Assembly (NCBI GenBank): GCA_965202895.1
Contig: OZ241901.1
Coordinates: forward strand, 930,001 to 994,000
From: JAJDXW01 sp965202895
GTDB taxonomy: Bacteria; Pseudomonadota; Gammaproteobacteria; HK1
Length of the DNA stretch: 64,000 nt
Direction: 5' to 3'
A model generated the notes under the pieces. It did not search any database, was not told the DNA's origin, and was given only the letters and a program-made list of their open reading frames with translations. Numbering within the stretch: position 1 is the first letter of the stretch; every line of letters starts with the position of its first letter. Positions 34,434 through 43,040 of the stretch are shown here, piece after piece. Both the position numbers and the translations under genes were made by a program.

Positions 34434-35678
34434 TCACAACGACGGCTCCCGTTCGACCTCCTTGGGATTCTCGCGCAAGCGCGCGCGCAGCTCCTGCGCC
34501 ACCGCCCCGGGGTAGACGTCCTCCACCCCGTCGACGAGCGCCTTCACCACCGCGTCGGCGAGCGCTTCGGGGGTGAGCTTGGGCGGGGGCAGGAGCTGCT
34601 GCCATTCGTCCTCGAGCGGCCCCGGGAACACGTTCACGACCTTCACCCCGCCTTCGAGGAGGTCGCGCCGGAGGCACTGCGAGAGGGACCGGGCGGCCGC
34701 GAGGGAGGCCGAGTACGTCGCGAACGCCGGGTGGTTCACCAGCGCGTAGATCGACAGCACGTTGACCCACGCACAGGCGCCGAACGGCCCGTCGGCGCCG
34801 CGCGCGCGCAGCGCCGGGCCGAACTCCGCGGCGAGGCGCAGCAGGCCGAAGTAGTGAACGTCCATCTCGGCCCGAGGCGTGTTCACGTCCTTGCGGCCCC
34901 GGATCCCCCCCGGCCGCAGGTGGTAGCCGTTGTTGACGAGGATCTCGACCTTGGCCCCGATGCGGCCCGCGAGCTCGTGCACCGAGCGTGCATCGGTCAC
35001 GTCGAGCGGGAAGACGGTGACCGCCGGCAGCTCGGCGAGGGCCGCGAGCTCGGGGCTCGCGTGCCACGCATCCGGGTTCCCCACGTACACCTCGCGGGCG
35101 CCGGCCGCGGCCAGCGCCCGCACCAGCGCCTGCCCCGCCGGGGTCTTGCCGTTGGTCACGAGCACCCGCCGGCGCCGCGGGTGGCAGGTCGTCTCGCGCA
35201 GCTCCAGGTCGTCGTGCACGTCGGGCGCCTCGTCTCCGGGAGGCATGGCGAGCATGACCGCGCGGCCGCTCCGATCGAGCCGCACCGACATGCGCACCCG
35301 CTCCCCGATGCGGCAGTCCTCCATGACGTGGGCGACGATGGCCGGCCCGCAGTCGAGGCCGACGAGCCCGAGCCGCCACGGCAGACGCTCGCGGAAGTAT
35401 ACGTCGTTGCTGTGGTGGAGGGTGGTGCCGGCGATGAGGGCGCCGCCGTCCGGCACGTCCGTCCACGCGAGCTCCGCCGAGAGGCATCCCCCGCAGAGCT
35501 GGCGCGGCGGATACTGGACCCGCCCGCAGTCCTCGCAGCGCTGGAGCGCGAACCGGCCTTCGGCGGCGGCGGCGGTGAGGCCGAGCGCCTCGCGGCTTCG
35601 CGGAGCGGGCGGGAGGGCCGGCAGCCGGGTGCGCTTGACGGGGTCCTTTCGTCCGGGGGGCGGGAGCGGCGTAGTCAT
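34434..35678 (-). CDS. DUF35 OB-fold/zinc-ribbon fused to a degenerate SDR
   Basis: The 414-residue protein starts at ATG 35678. Residues ~30-180 are a DUF35-type module: a rubredoxin-like zinc ribbon (CEDCGRVQYPPRQLCGGC) followed by an OB fold with GGALIAGTTLHH. Such modules normally partner acyl-CoA thiolases. Residues ~190-400 are an SDR Rossmann domain, but key motifs are altered: the glycine motif reads TNGKTPAGQ, NNAG is NNGY, and the catalytic YxxxK is Y-S-A-S-L, lacking the lysine. A binding rather than catalytic role for the SDR half is therefore likely. A thiolase gene lies 2 kb away (37646-38818). Confidence 0.85.
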   Translation of the reverse strand: MTTPLPPPGRKDPVKRTRLPALPPAPRSREALGLTAAAAEGRFALQRCEDCGRVQYPPRQLCGGCLSAELAWTDVPDGGALIAGTTLHHSNDVYFRERLPWRLGLVGLDCGPAIVAHVMEDCRIGERVRMSVRLDRSGRAVMLAMPPGDEAPDVHDDLELRETTCHPRRRRVLVTNGKTPAGQALVRALAAAGAREVYVGNPDAWHASPELAALAELPAVTVFPLDVTDARSVHELAGRIGAKVEILVNNGYHLRPGGIRGRKDVNTPRAEMDVHYFGLLRLAAEFGPALRARGADGPFGACAWVNVLSIYALVNHPAFATYSASLAAARSLSQCLRRDLLEGGVKVVNVFPGPLEDEWQQLLPPPKLTPEALADAVVKALVDGVEDVYPGAVAQELRARLRENPKEVEREPSL

Positions 35679-35796
35679 TCCGCCAGTGTATCCCCATGCA
35701 CGGACGCGCCGCTTCATGACCGGGAATCCCCGGACGGGAGGACGGGACTCGAAAACGGCCGACCTCCCGGGCTCCGGTTTGCCCGCCTGCGGATGT

Positions 35797-35811
35797 TGGG
35801 CCATACTTGGC
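35797..35811 (+). promoter_or_regulatory. possible sigma-54 promoter of amt
   Basis: TGGGCCATACTTGGC has the GG-N10-GC spacing of -24/-12 promoters, but its -12 element (TTGGC) is imperfect. It lies about 75 bases upstream of the Amt gene start. Nitrogen control of ammonium transporters by sigma-54 is well known, so the position is meaningful, but the match is weak. Confidence 0.25.
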
Positions 35812-35884
35812 GGGTCGAAGCAGGGCGAAACAGGGAATCGAAAAGGAAGTGACGACTCGGCTTTCCACTCGTGCGAGGTGAGAG

Positions 35885-37258
35885 ATGACCGACCAACTGT
35901 CATCCTTGGTCACGATCTTCACTGAGTTCTACTACTGGCTCACGGTCGTGATCATGTTCCTGATCCACGTCGGGTTCTGCATGTACGAGGTAGGTGCGTC
36001 CCGGCACAAGAACCACATGCACACCCTGATGAAGAACACCATGCTGATCCCGCTGGTGACGATCACCTTCTTCTTCTTCGGGTGGTGGATCTATTTCGCT
36101 TTCCCCAACGGCCCCGGGATTACCGGCGGCCTGGTGGAAGCACCCCACGCGGTTGCCTGGAGCGAGGTGATGGGGGCGCACATGGGAGGAGCGGACGACG
36201 CGGAGAACGGCTGGGCCCGCATCAACGGCGTGTTCTGGGCCGCCTTCCTGCTCTTCTCGTGGACGGCCGCCTCCATCGTGTCGGGCTCGGTGATCGAGCG
36301 GATCCGCTCCGGCGCGTTCTGGATCCTGGCCGTCGCGATCGGCTCGGTGTTCTGGATCATCGACGCGGCCTGGGGCTGGCACGCGGAGGGCTGGATGGTC
36401 CGGCTGCTCGGCTACCACGACGCCTATGCATCCGGGGTCATCCACGCGATCGCGGGCGGGTTCGCGCTCGGCATCCTGGTGGTCCTCGGCCCGCGGATCG
36501 GGAAGTTCGCGGCCGACGGCACGCCGCGCAACATCCATCCCCGCAACCCCTGGCTGGTCGCGATCGGGCTCTTCCTGATCTATACCGGCTTCTGGGGCTT
36601 CTACGTGGCCTGCAACATCCCGATATGGGACGTCCAGGCCGGCGACGAGGTGTTCTACTCGGCCACCAACATCTACCTGGGGCCGACGACCCTGAGCGCC
36701 ATCACCTTCAACTTCCTCATGTCGCTGTCCGGCGGGCTGCTGGCCGGCTACTGGATCTCGAAGGGCGATCCGTTCTGGACCTACTCCTCGGGCCTCGCCG
36801 GCATCATCGCCGCATCGGCCGGCAACGACCTCTACCACCCGATCCAGGCGATGATCATCGCCATCGTCGGGGTCGTCTTCATGTACAGGATGCATGGCTG
36901 GGTGGAGCGCCGGTTCCGGGTCGACGACGCGGTGGGCGCGGTCGCGGTGCACGGCTACGCGGGCTTCTTCGGGGTCGTGATCGCCGGCTTCGTGCTTTGG
37001 GGGTATCCCTCGTCGCCCGATCCGTCGTTCGCGACCATCAACCCGCTCGGCCAGATCGTGGGCGCGATCATCATGTTCGGCGTGCTCGGCTTCCTGCCGG
37101 GCTGGATCATCGCCCTCATCCTCAAGGGATGCGGCATCCTGCGGATCCCGGAGGCGGTGGAGATCGCCGGTCTCGATGCCGCGGTTCGCGCCGAGGTCGA
37201 TGCGGACGAGCAGGCAATCGTCGAGGCCGAGCAGGAACGCGCGGCCCGGCTCGGGTAG
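35885..37258 (+). CDS. amt: Amt-family ammonium/methylammonium transporter
   Basis: The 457-residue protein has eleven or so membrane helices. The Amt landmarks are present in divergent form: the substrate-site Asp and first pore histidine as DAYASGVIHAIAGG near residue 182, and the second pore histidine as VAVHGYAGFFG near residue 357. The early YEVGASRHKN segment equals the FYGGLVRxKN region of Amt. The ATG at 35885 follows GAGGTGAGAG. It is followed after 24 bases by a small membrane protein. In methylamine-using bacteria amt-like genes accompany gmaS/mgs clusters, so methylammonium uptake is possible here, though the cluster is 6 kb away. Confidence 0.88.
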   Translation: MTDQLSSLVTIFTEFYYWLTVVIMFLIHVGFCMYEVGASRHKNHMHTLMKNTMLIPLVTITFFFFGWWIYFAFPNGPGITGGLVEAPHAVAWSEVMGAHMGGADDAENGWARINGVFWAAFLLFSWTAASIVSGSVIERIRSGAFWILAVAIGSVFWIIDAAWGWHAEGWMVRLLGYHDAYASGVIHAIAGGFALGILVVLGPRIGKFAADGTPRNIHPRNPWLVAIGLFLIYTGFWGFYVACNIPIWDVQAGDEVFYSATNIYLGPTTLSAITFNFLMSLSGGLLAGYWISKGDPFWTYSSGLAGIIAASAGNDLYHPIQAMIIAIVGVVFMYRMHGWVERRFRVDDAVGAVAVHGYAGFFGVVIAGFVLWGYPSSPDPSFATINPLGQIVGAIIMFGVLGFLPGWIIALILKGCGILRIPEAVEIAGLDAAVRAEVDADEQAIVEAEQERAARLG

Positions 37259-37282
37259 GCGCACGCGGAGGAGGACGCGACC

Positions 37283-37498
37283 ATGTCCACTGGCAATTTC
37301 GAGAACTGGGCCGGGAACATCGCCGACATCGGCCCGATCTACCCCTTCGTCGGTGCGGAATGGCTGTTCGTGCTGATCGGCGTCGTGTACTGGATCGTCT
37401 GGCACGTCAAGCAGATCGGCAGCGAGAACCGGGCCCTCGCCGACCAGGAGCAGCGGCTGAAGTCGGGCGGCCCGAGCAAGGTGCAGGGGGAGGACTGA
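37283..37498 (+). CDS. small membrane protein downstream of amt
   Basis: The 71-residue protein has one membrane helix (about residues 24-46, EWLFVLIGVVYWIVWHV) with Trp-rich edges and a charged C-terminal tail (ENRALADQEQRLKSG). It begins 24 bases after amt on the same strand with a GGAGG site upstream, so it is co-transcribed with the transporter and may be a subunit or regulator of it. I do not recognise a named family. Confidence 0.75.
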   Translation: MSTGNFENWAGNIADIGPIYPFVGAEWLFVLIGVVYWIVWHVKQIGSENRALADQEQRLKSGGPSKVQGED

Positions 37499-37504
37499 CC
37501 ACCC

Positions 37505-37576
37505 GCCGGCGGGCGGCGGCGCCCGCCGGCTGACGAAGGGGGGTGCCGCCCGCCGGGCCGGCGGCCCGGCGGGCGG
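37505..37576. terminator. two strong hairpins between convergent genes
   Basis: The first inverted repeat (37505-37530) has arms GCCGGCGGGC and GCCCGCCGGC. The second (37546-37576) has perfect 14-base arms, CCGCCCGCCGGGCC and its complement, around a GGC loop. They lie right after the amt operon and before the end of the convergent thiolase gene. There is no long U-run, but GC-rich hairpins between convergent genes usually stop transcription in both directions. Confidence 0.5.
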
Positions 37577-37645
37577 GGCGGGTCGTCCCTGCCCTCCCCC
37601 GCCCGGACGCGGTACGCACCGGCCCGGCCGGCCTCCGCGGCGGGT

Positions 37646-38818
37646 TCAGGAGGCGGCGAGGATCGCGGCCGCCGAGCAGAGCCCGCGGTCGTAGTTGATC
37701 ATCCCGAACCCGGAAGCAAGCGCGACCTCCGCGCCCGGCACCGCCTCGCCGGCCGCCTCCCCGATGACCTGCCGCACCGCTTCCACGAGACCGAGATACC
37801 CCCCCGCGATCCCGGCCTGGCCAACCGAGAGCTGCCCCCCGGACGTGTTGACGGGGAAGTCGCCGTCGACCGTGAAGGTCCGCTCCCGCACGAAGTCCGG
37901 CCCTTCCCCCTTGGCGCAGAACCCGAGGTCCTCCATCTGCATGAGCGAGATGACCGGGTAGTCGTCGTAGGTCTCCAGAACGTCCACGTCCCCCGGACCG
38001 ACGCCGGCCATCCCGTAGAGGTCGTCCCGATCGAGGGCCCAGCCGCCCCGCATCTGGATGGGGTCGTCGGGGAACGCGTTGTGCCGCTCGATGGTGCCGA
38101 GGATGCGGGCGTGCGCGAGGCCGAGGTCTTCGGCCCGCCACCGGCTCATGACGAGGAACCCCTCCCCGCCCGCGCACGGCATCACGCAGTCGAAGAGGCG
38201 GAGCGGCTCCGCGATGAGGCGGGCGCCGAGGTACTGCTCCATCGTGAGGGGCCGCTTCATGAGCGCGAAGGGGAACCGGAGCGCGTTCTCGCGCTGGGCG
38301 ATGCAGAGCTTGCCGAAGTCCTCCCGGGTCGCCCCGAAATGCCGCATGTAGTAGTCGGTCAGGAACGCGAAGCTCGCGTTCGGACCGCCCGAGCCGTAGG
38401 GATACACCGCGTCGCGCGCGAACTGGCTGAAGTTCGAGACGTTGTGGCGGAAGGAATGGACGTGGTTGGTGTCGCCCGCGATGCACGCGACGACCTTCGC
38501 GTCCCCGGACTGTACGGCGCGCGCCGCGCGGCGAAGCGCGACCACCCCGCACGCGCCGCCGAGGTTGATCGCGTCGAGCCAGCGGGGCGACGTCCCGAGG
38601 TACTGCATGAGGCCGGCCGCGTTGTCCGGCGGGAGGGTGAAGCTCGAGACGCACACCCCGTCGACGTCGTCCTTCGCGAGGCCCGAGCGGGAGAGCAGCT
38701 CGGCGAGGGCACGCCCGAGGAACCATTGGGCGCTTCGAATGGAATAGCGCTCGTACGCGATGGTCACCGGGGCGGCGACCGCCACGTCGCGGTAAGGCTG
38801 TCGAGCCGCGGACCCCAT
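37646..38818 (-). CDS. thiolase-family protein (SCP-x type)
   Basis: The 390-residue protein starts at ATG 38818 and has the thiolase fold of the SCP2/acetyl-CoA acetyltransferase-like branch. Cysteine in NLGGACGVVALRRA near residue 90 is the expected nucleophile, and SGGPNASFAFLTDYYMRHF and CAGGEGFLVMS are typical. The motif NTSGGQLSVGQAGIAGG replaces the usual GHPxGATG histidine by Gln, as in lipid-transfer-type thiolases. These proteins usually work with a DUF35 subunit on acyl-CoA or steroid-side-chain substrates; the DUF35-SDR fusion at 34434-35678 is a candidate partner. Confidence 0.85.
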   Translation of the reverse strand: MGSAARQPYRDVAVAAPVTIAYERYSIRSAQWFLGRALAELLSRSGLAKDDVDGVCVSSFTLPPDNAAGLMQYLGTSPRWLDAINLGGACGVVALRRAARAVQSGDAKVVACIAGDTNHVHSFRHNVSNFSQFARDAVYPYGSGGPNASFAFLTDYYMRHFGATREDFGKLCIAQRENALRFPFALMKRPLTMEQYLGARLIAEPLRLFDCVMPCAGGEGFLVMSRWRAEDLGLAHARILGTIERHNAFPDDPIQMRGGWALDRDDLYGMAGVGPGDVDVLETYDDYPVISLMQMEDLGFCAKGEGPDFVRERTFTVDGDFPVNTSGGQLSVGQAGIAGGYLGLVEAVRQVIGEAAGEAVPGAEVALASGFGMINYDRGLCSAAAILAAS

Positions 38819-38981
38819 GACCCCGATCGTATCGTGAATCCGCCGCCCCGGACGCGCTTCGAGCCGGCCGGCGCCGGATCGGAAGATGGGGCGAGGGCTC
38901 CGGGACACCGCCCCGAATCGCGCCCGGCCGCCTTGCGCCGCCACTTGGTCCGGGGTCCGCTCATCGTGCTACGCTCCGGGC

Positions 38982-39206
38982 ATGGACACCGACACCCTCA
39001 CCATCATCGGAACCGTATTGGCAGTCGGCCTCGCGCTCGCCACCCTCATCATGCGTTCGACCGCGCGGCAGGATGCGGACCGGCGCACAGTCCAAGCCCG
39101 ATTCGATACCGCGATGGATACCTTCCGCACCGAGATGCACCGCCTCGCCGAACGCCGGTCGCACGTCGAAGGCAGGTTCGACGAACGCGGTTCCGCCGCC
39201 GACTGA
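38982..39206 (+). CDS. small one-TM coiled-coil protein
   Basis: The 74-residue protein starts at ATG 38982 and has one membrane helix (residues ~5-24, TLTIIGTVLAVGLALATLIM) followed by a charged helix ending LAERRSHVEGRFDERG. The layout (N-terminal helix, Arg-rich boundary, short coiled coil) is like that of the three paralogues at 17143-18337, and MHRLAERRSHVEG aligns loosely with MAKLEGLLEG there. It stands alone between the divergent thiolase gene and the epimerase-like gene. Function unknown. Confidence 0.6.
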   Translation: MDTDTLTIIGTVLAVGLALATLIMRSTARQDADRRTVQARFDTAMDTFRTEMHRLAERRSHVEGRFDERGSAAD

Positions 39207-39323
39207 GCCGCCCCCGCGAGGGCGCCGATTCCGGGCGGCGAACGCGCACGGGGCGGTTGACCGCCCGGCCCATGAAGCGCCGCCGGCGCGCCTGACCGAA
39301 CACCTTGCCAGGAGGAGAGAGCC

Positions 39324-40193
39324 ATGAGCCGTCTCGGCGTCATCTCCGACGGAATCAGCCGCGACCTGGAGCACGCCCTCCGGGTCGCCCGCGACGCGGG
39401 GCTCGACGAGGTCGAGCTCCAGTACGTAGGGAACCGGGAGGTCGGCGACCTCGACGCGGACGAGACCGGGCGGGTCGTCTCCCTGGTGCGCGCGGCGCGC
39501 CTGCCGGTCTCGTGCGTCTCCCGTCACGTCTTCGGCGGGCTCCTGGTGCGCGAGACCGAGCCCGGGGGAGACGAGCACCGGGCGCATCTCGACAAGCTCG
39601 CGAGCTGCATCGATCTCGCCCGCCGGCTCGACTGTACGGTCGTTCGCATCATGTCCGGACGCCGGGAGATGATCCTGTTCGGCGAGAACGGGGCGGACCA
39701 GTGGAACGTCGCGCATGGCGCGTGGGAATGCCTGAAGGAGCTGGTGCTTCCCGCGGTGGAGATGGCCGAGCGCGAGGGGGTGACCCTGGTCGTCGAGACC
39801 GGGAACGGGGGCACGATCTGCTCCGCCCGCCTCGGGCGGCGGCTGGTCGACGAGATCGGGTCGGAACGGCTCAAGGTGCTGTGGGACCCGGCCAACTGCA
39901 TGTTCGCGGGCGAGCCCCCCGATCCGCTCGGGATCGAGGCCCTCGGCGACGGGGCCGCCCTCGGCCACCTCCACGTCAAGGACGTGGTGGCCGACATGCC
40001 GGCCGCGCACCTCCGGGTATGCGAGCTGGGCGCCGGCCAGATCGCGCCGTCGCTCGAGCCGATGGCGGGGTGGCTCGCGCGCACCGGCTACCCGGGGGCC
40101 ATCTCCCTCGAGGCGGTGTACCGGCCGGACGGCGGCACCTTCGAGGACGGTTTCCACGCCTGCGTCGGGCGCTTTCGGGAGATCTTCGGCTGA
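39324..40193 (+). CDS. sugar phosphate isomerase/epimerase family TIM barrel
   Basis: The 289-residue protein has the xylose-isomerase-like (AP_endonuc_2) fold. Metal-binding positions are visible as Glu in LVVETGNGG near residue 155, Asp in VLWDPANC near 190, His in GHLHVKD near 218 and Glu in AISLEAVYRP near 263. It starts at ATG 39324 after an AGGAGAGAG site. Such enzymes interconvert keto sugars or act on inositol breakdown products. It precedes the binding-protein gene of Liv transporter 2 by 371 bases; a shared role is not shown. Confidence 0.83.
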   Translation: MSRLGVISDGISRDLEHALRVARDAGLDEVELQYVGNREVGDLDADETGRVVSLVRAARLPVSCVSRHVFGGLLVRETEPGGDEHRAHLDKLASCIDLARRLDCTVVRIMSGRREMILFGENGADQWNVAHGAWECLKELVLPAVEMAEREGVTLVVETGNGGTICSARLGRRLVDEIGSERLKVLWDPANCMFAGEPPDPLGIEALGDGAALGHLHVKDVVADMPAAHLRVCELGAGQIAPSLEPMAGWLARTGYPGAISLEAVYRPDGGTFEDGFHACVGRFREIFG

Positions 40194-40564
40194 CGAGGCA
40201 TCGCCGCCCCGGACCGCGCGCGGCGCCACCGGCCGGGTCCCCTGGAAGCGCGCGGGCGGAACGCCCGCGGGTGGGCCGGAGGCGCATGAGCGGCCATGCG
40301 GACGAGACGCCCGTGCCTCCAGGCGCGCCTCGCGCAAGGCCCGGCCCGGCCGCGAAGACGGCGCGGCAGGCCCGCTTCGGCGAGCCCCGCCGCGGCGATT
40401 TGCAATACCGCATTCCATCTCGGATGATGCCGTGTCGCCGTGTGCCGGCTCCGACGCACGTTCCCGAACGGCCGATGACCGCACGGGCGCAGGGAGCGGT
40501 GCGAAGGCGCCGGGGCGGCGCAGAGACCAGACCGGCCAGGACTCGAGCTCACGAGGAGACCCGC
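40194..40564. other. intergenic upstream of Liv transporter 2
   Basis: About 370 bases that should hold the promoter of the second Liv operon. At 40252-40268 lies the short palindrome GCGGGCGGAACGCCCGC, a close relative of a motif found at three other places in the window. The part from ~40390 to 40450 is lower in GC. No promoter could be named with confidence, and no gene is seen. The ribosome site GAGGAG is at 40551-40556. Confidence 0.4.
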
Positions 40565-41791
40565 ATGGGAACCAGACGGAAAACCCTGCACACCGCGGCG
40601 GCGGCGTTCGCATTCGCCGCCGGATGGGGGGTCGCGGCCGCCGCGGAACGCGGCGTGACCGACACGACCATCAGGATCGGCAACATCGGCCCCTTCACCG
40701 GCAAGGCGGCCATCTTCAACCCGCTCAACTACGGCTCGGCCGCCTACATGCGGTACGTGAACGATCTCGGCGGCGTGTACGGCCGCAAGTTCGAGATCGT
40801 CTTCGGCGATACCGCGTGCGCGGAGGCGAAGGGCATCGCCGCCGCGAAGAAGATGGTGCACGACGAGAAGGTCTTCATGATCACGGTCAATCCGTGCAGC
40901 GGGGTCGCGATGGCGGCCAAGCCGACCTTCGTGCAGGAGGGCATGATCTGGAGCGGCGTGTCCGCCAACCCCAAGATCACCGGCTCGGTCGGGTCCGGCG
41001 GCAGCGGAGCGCCGCCGGAGTACATGTTCCACGTGACCCCCAACGGCTACTTCAGCGGGCTCACGATGGGCAAGTTCATCATGACGAAGCCCGACGCGAA
41101 GAAGGTCGCCATCGTCGCCCATACCAACGACTGGGCGCGCGGCTACTGCGACCCGGCGAAGGAGTACATCGAGTCCCAGGGCGGCGAGGTCGTGCTCGAC
41201 ACCGCCATGGAGCGGGGCTCGACCGACGCCACCGCCCAGGTGCTGCGGATCAAGTCGCAGGGGGTCGACGGGGTGCTCGGCTGCCTCTACCAGCCCGAGC
41301 TGGTCGTGCTGCTCAGGGACGCCCACAAGTACCAGCTCGGGGTTCCCGTCATCGGCGCGCTCGGGGCGGACTTCGGACAGGTCGTGCAGCAGGTCGGGAA
41401 CCCCGATGCGGTGAACGGCGTCTTCTTCCAGGGCCACCTCTACAAGGACAGGATCGGATCGCCCGCGCTGGAGTGGGCCCGGCAGATCCTGCTGAACTAC
41501 CTCACCGAGGACGAGCTGCCGAGCGACGGCGACCCGACCCACTTCTACTACTTCGGGATGATGAACGGGGTCGGGGTGGTGGAAGGCTTCCGGCGGGCCG
41601 GCCGCGATCTCACCCGCGAGAACTACATGGCCGCCATCGAATCGCTTCGCGGATTCGACAACAACATCTCGGCCGGCGCGGTCACCATCACCGACGATCA
41701 GCACGTCGGGGTGAGCGACATGTACTTCAACGGGCTCGACGAGGACGGGAACGAGGTGATCTTCACCGCGTACGGCCAGCCGCTGCACTGA
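40565..41791 (+). CDS. Liv-type periplasmic substrate-binding protein (transporter 2)
   Basis: The 408-residue precursor has a signal peptide (residues 1-29, ending VAAAAE) and the Peripla_BP_6 fold: VTDTTIRIGNIGPFTGKAA at the mature start, and the NPCSGVAMAAK ligand loop near residue 115. The ATG at 40565 follows GAGGAG by eight bases. It differs clearly from the binding protein of transporter 1, so the two systems carry different ligands. The subgroup with the IRIGxxGPxTG start includes binding proteins for amides and aromatic acids; the ligand is not assigned. Confidence 0.9.
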   Translation: MGTRRKTLHTAAAAFAFAAGWGVAAAAERGVTDTTIRIGNIGPFTGKAAIFNPLNYGSAAYMRYVNDLGGVYGRKFEIVFGDTACAEAKGIAAAKKMVHDEKVFMITVNPCSGVAMAAKPTFVQEGMIWSGVSANPKITGSVGSGGSGAPPEYMFHVTPNGYFSGLTMGKFIMTKPDAKKVAIVAHTNDWARGYCDPAKEYIESQGGEVVLDTAMERGSTDATAQVLRIKSQGVDGVLGCLYQPELVVLLRDAHKYQLGVPVIGALGADFGQVVQQVGNPDAVNGVFFQGHLYKDRIGSPALEWARQILLNYLTEDELPSDGDPTHFYYFGMMNGVGVVEGFRRAGRDLTRENYMAAIESLRGFDNNISAGAVTITDDQHVGVSDMYFNGLDEDGNEVIFTAYGQPLH

Positions 41792-41814
41792 GCGGGTGCG
41801 GCGAGGCCGGCGGC

Positions 41815-41836
41815 GGGGGCCGTGCGCACGGCCCCC
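41815..41836. terminator. 11-bp perfect palindrome after the binding-protein gene
   Basis: GGGGGCCGTGC and its exact complement form a 22-base palindrome starting 24 bases after the binding-protein stop. A stable intercistronic hairpin here would protect the binding-protein message and reduce read-through into livH, which is the usual expression pattern of such operons. Confidence 0.45.
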
Positions 41837-42098
41837 GTCCGCTTCTCCCGGCGCCGGCGGCGAGTCCCGCCCCCGGCCTCCCCGCGGGGCGGCGCGGGCT
41901 TCGGATAGCGGGTAGCGGGCGAAGTCGAGCGCCGCGGACGGGAGCGATGCGCCGGCCGCGGCGCCCCGCGCATCGGCCAGGGGGCCTTTGCCCGGCTTCC
42001 GATCCGGCCCGCCCGCATCCGGGCGGGCCGGGAGGAGGAGGGAGGGGGCGGCGGTGCGCCGCCCGCGAGGACGAGCCCGCGGGCTCGGAGGACGAGGC

Positions 42099-42977
42099 AT
42101 GTTGTCACTGCTGCCGCAGCTCCTGGTGAGCGGCATCGCGATCGGGATGCTGTACGCGCTCATCGCCCTTTCCATGACGATCCTCTACCGGGCGACGACC
42201 GTCGTGAATTTCGGCCACGGCGACCTCGTGATGGCGGGCGCCTACATGGTGCTGATCTTCATGGTCAACGTCACCCTCCCGTTCGTTCCCGCCCTGATCC
42301 TGTCCCTCGCCGTGCTGTTCGGCTTCGGCTACCTCCTGCACCGGGCCTTCGTCTGGCCGATCATCGACGGCCCGCATCTCAGCCTGGCGATGATGGCCAT
42401 CGCCATCGGCTACGCGGTCCGAGGGCTCGTCCGCCTCGAATACGGCTCGGAGATGACGAAGATGCCGCGGCCGTTCGAGGAGCAGTTCTTCTTCGCGTTC
42501 AACACCGTCATGACCCTCGACGAGATCACGTTCTGCGCCGTCGTCGCGGTCATGCTCGCGGTGAGCTGGCTCGTGTTCTCGAGAACGCGCTTCGGCCGGA
42601 TCGTGCAGGCCATGTTCCAGACCCAGCGCGGCGCCTCGCTCGTGGGGATCAACGTGAGGCTGTTCAACAACCTCATCTGGGGAGCGGGGTGCGCCCTCGG
42701 GGCGCTCGGCGGCGTGATGCTCGGCCTCATCCTCGTGCTCGATCCCGACGCCGGGGTGTGGACGCTGCTCCGGGGCTTCGCCGCGATGACCCTGGGAGGG
42801 TTCGGATCGCTGTACGGCGCGGTCGTCGGGGGGATCATCATCGGGGTGCTGGAGAAGGTGCTCGGCACCTACGTGTCCACCGCGTTCATCGACATCACCT
42901 GCTATCTGGTGATCATCGTCGTGCTCCTCGTCCGCCCGCGCGGGCTGTTCGGCCAGCATGCGACCCTGCGCATCTGA
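42099..42977 (+). CDS. livH: branched-chain-amino-acid-type ABC permease LivH (transporter 2)
   Basis: The 292-residue membrane protein has the LivH pattern: SGIAIGMLYALIALSMTILY at the start, the FGHGDLVMAGAYM motif near residue 40, and RGFAAMTLGGFGSLYGAVVGG near 225. The ATG at 42099 follows GGAGGACGAG. It is the second gene of the plus-strand cluster SBP-livH-livM-livG-livF, the common order, unlike cluster 1. Confidence 0.92.
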   Translation: MLSLLPQLLVSGIAIGMLYALIALSMTILYRATTVVNFGHGDLVMAGAYMVLIFMVNVTLPFVPALILSLAVLFGFGYLLHRAFVWPIIDGPHLSLAMMAIAIGYAVRGLVRLEYGSEMTKMPRPFEEQFFFAFNTVMTLDEITFCAVVAVMLAVSWLVFSRTRFGRIVQAMFQTQRGASLVGINVRLFNNLIWGAGCALGALGGVMLGLILVLDPDAGVWTLLRGFAAMTLGGFGSLYGAVVGGIIIGVLEKVLGTYVSTAFIDITCYLVIIVVLLVRPRGLFGQHATLRI

Positions 42978-43040
42978 TGCCGCCGGGCGCCCTTGCGCGC
43001 GCCTCCTGGCCGGGCCTCGAGCCGGCGGGCCGCCGGTGCG

